Below are positions 5,661 through 6,175 of a stretch of DNA of 6,175 nt, piece after piece. Position numbers and translations under genes: made by a program. Under the pieces are notes generated by a model, which saw only the letters and a program-made list of their open reading frames with translations, did no database searches and had not been told where the DNA came from. This DNA comes from Chloroflexota bacterium (GTDB taxonomy: Bacteria; Chloroflexota; Dehalococcoidia; Lucifugimonadales; JADFKI01). Position 1 is the first letter of the stretch. Every line of letters begins with the position of its first letter. Where the stretch lies: contig JADFKI010000227.1 of the NCBI GenBank assembly GCA_022565015.1, forward strand, positions 1 through 6,175, written 5' to 3'.

Positions 5661-5850
5661 CTAGCTGCCGGCGCGCCCCCATGCGGGGTCCACTACGGTC
5701 TCTCCCTCCAGGTCGCCGGGGAACTGTCCTTCGAACAGACTGCCCTCCTTGGGCCACTGGTCCTTTGGCAGCTCATAGAAGACCTCGATCTCGTTGCCGT
5801 CGGGGTCGAACAGGTACACGCCGATCGAGATTCCATGATTGTCCAGAGAC
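5661..5850 (-). pseudogene. VOC-family (glyoxalase/extradiol dioxygenase-like) gene, 5'-truncated
   Basis: Only the last 62-63 codons of a vicinal-oxygen-chelate protein remain. The minus-strand residues LDNHGISIGVYLFDPDGN, then EIEVFYELP, are the classical end of catechol 2,3-dioxygenase-like proteins. The histidine of NHG (codon 5835-5837) and the second glutamate of EIE (codon 5784-5786) are at the positions of family metal ligands. A full VOC dioxygenase would have another 80-200 residues before this. Upstream of about 5850 the open frame continues to an ATG at 6053, but that part has no VOC similarity and is antisense to the primase gene, so a 130-residue product would be a chimera. I infer an intact gene was cut near 5850. 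The intact enzyme may have cleaved the ring of a catechol made by the neighbouring hydroxylase. Confidence 0.75.
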
Positions 5851-5961
5851 CCCAAAGCGAGGGCCGCAAGAGGTGAAGTTAGGTGTTTTTCGCCCCAACC
5901 ATGGGCGTTGCTCGCTGTTGTTAGCAGAGGTGCCCTAACGGGGCAAGACAAGGATCGACTG
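5851..5961 (+). promoter_or_regulatory. Hairpin-rich leader of the primase gene, probable junction side of a mobile element
   Basis: This 111-base stretch separates the VOC remnant from the primase start. It contains CGCCC/GGGCG (5891-5907), TGCCC/GGGCA (5931-5945) and a wider GTTAG/CTAAC pair (5920-5939) that overlaps the second. AAGGA (5950-5954) is the primase ribosome site. I see no convincing -35/-10 pair. The inverted repeats could be operators or part of an element end; their function is not shown by sequence. Confidence 0.35.
5950..5954 (+). promoter_or_regulatory. Shine-Dalgarno of the primase gene
   Basis: AAGGA seven bases before the ATG at 5962. It shows that translation most likely begins there and that the 71-residue zinc-finger domain is the true N-terminus. 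Confidence 0.65.
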
Positions 5962-6175
5962 ATGGACTTTTGGGATCTGTATAGCCGCCACATCCCCAGC
6001 TTAAAGAAGTCGGGCAGCCAATGGCTGGGACCGTGCCCGTATCCAGGTTGCATGGGTAAGGCGGAGCCGAAATTTTATATAGACCCATCGACAGGCCAAT
6101 ATTATTGCATGCGTTGTGGTGAAAAAGGGAATGCAATCACATTTGCCAAATACTTTAACGAGGACCCTGGACCCT
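5962..6175 (+). CDS. CHC2-type zinc-finger DNA primase, N-terminal part (runs off the window)
   Basis: A 3'-incomplete gene; 71 codons are visible with no stop. It begins MDFWDLYSRHIP, then GPCPYPGCMGKAEPKFYID and QYYCMRCGEKGNAITFAKYF. This is the zinc-ribbon of DnaG-like primases: Cys25-x4-Cys30-x18-Cys49-x2-Cys52, followed by the family's Gly-x-Ala/Asn-Ala-Ile-x-Phe segment (GNAITFAKYF, 56-65). DnaG usually has Cys-x2-His as its first pair, whereas the Cys-x4-Cys spacing here is more like the diverged primases of phages, plasmids and integrative elements, often fused to a TOPRIM domain or helicase. Such a domain would lie beyond 6175. AAGGA with a seven-base gap fixes the ATG. Codon use (TTA, ATA, AAA, TTT) is more AT-rich than in the middle genes. 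The opposite strand, adjacency to a broken gene and composition suggest mobile DNA. The zinc-finger family is well supported; full architecture cannot be seen. Confidence 0.8.
   Translation, partial: MDFWDLYSRHIPSLKKSGSQWLGPCPYPGCMGKAEPKFYIDPSTGQYYCMRCGEKGNAITFAKYFNEDPGP

Noticed and set aside
5661..6053. Treating the 130-codon minus-strand frame as an intact VOC gene
   Set aside because: Only the last 62-63 residues are VOC-like. The first 67 are antisense to the primase gene, whose start has a good ribosome site and whose zinc finger is unmistakable.
1..6175. tRNA, CRISPR array, insertion-sequence transposase or integrase
   Set aside because: I searched by eye on both strands and found no cloverleaf with a T-loop, no regularly spaced long repeats and no transposase or recombinase motif.

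Overview
This is bacterial DNA whose GC-rich middle carries six genes or gene remnants, all on the minus strand. The two ends differ in strand and base composition and look like mobile or phage-type DNA. The middle set is a flavin-dependent phenol hydroxylase (HpaB family), a squalene/phytoene synthase, a DinB-fold protein, a cohesin-type lipoprotein, an SRPBCC protein and a VOC dioxygenase remnant. That content and the GC-rich codon use would fit an environmental, heterotrophic bacterium such as a Chloroflexota (Dehalococcoidia/SAR202-like) lineage. This is an inference from gene content only, because no rRNA or marker gene is present.

Left end (1-1090): an AT-rich non-coding stretch (66 G+C in the first 180 bases by hand count) holds palindromes and short direct repeats. 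It leads into a plus-strand LexA/CI-type repressor (326-958) with an XRE helix-turn-helix and an S24 peptidase-fold domain. The repressor keeps the Ala-Gly cleavage pair and the catalytic serine but has threonine where the catalytic lysine should be. A short GTG reading frame follows directly at 959 behind a strong Shine-Dalgarno sequence. It runs into the 3' end of the next, opposite gene and may be the stump of a co-transcribed gene.

Middle (1091-5850, all minus, read right to left): VOC dioxygenase remnant, terminator-like hairpin, hpaB-like hydroxylase, cohesin lipoprotein, DinB protein, squalene/phytoene synthase, SRPBCC protein. Gaps of 53-123 bp make this a loose same-strand series rather than a tight operon. 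Hydroxylation of a phenol by the HpaB-type enzyme followed by ring cleavage by a VOC-type extradiol dioxygenase would be a coherent catabolic pair, but the dioxygenase here has lost its 5' part.

Right end (5851-6175): base composition drops and strand flips. A plus-strand gene starts at 5962 behind a good Shine-Dalgarno and runs off the window. Its first 71 residues form a CHC2-type primase zinc finger with four cysteines. The point where VOC homology stops (about 5850) is therefore a probable insertion junction between a chromosomal gene and a replicating mobile element.

The most notable features are the VOC/primase junction, the repressor that appears unable to cleave itself, its palindrome- and repeat-rich upstream region, and the chromosomal-type genes lying between two foreign-looking ends. 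No integrase, tRNA, CRISPR array or complete attachment site is visible, so I cannot prove one element or name a new system.
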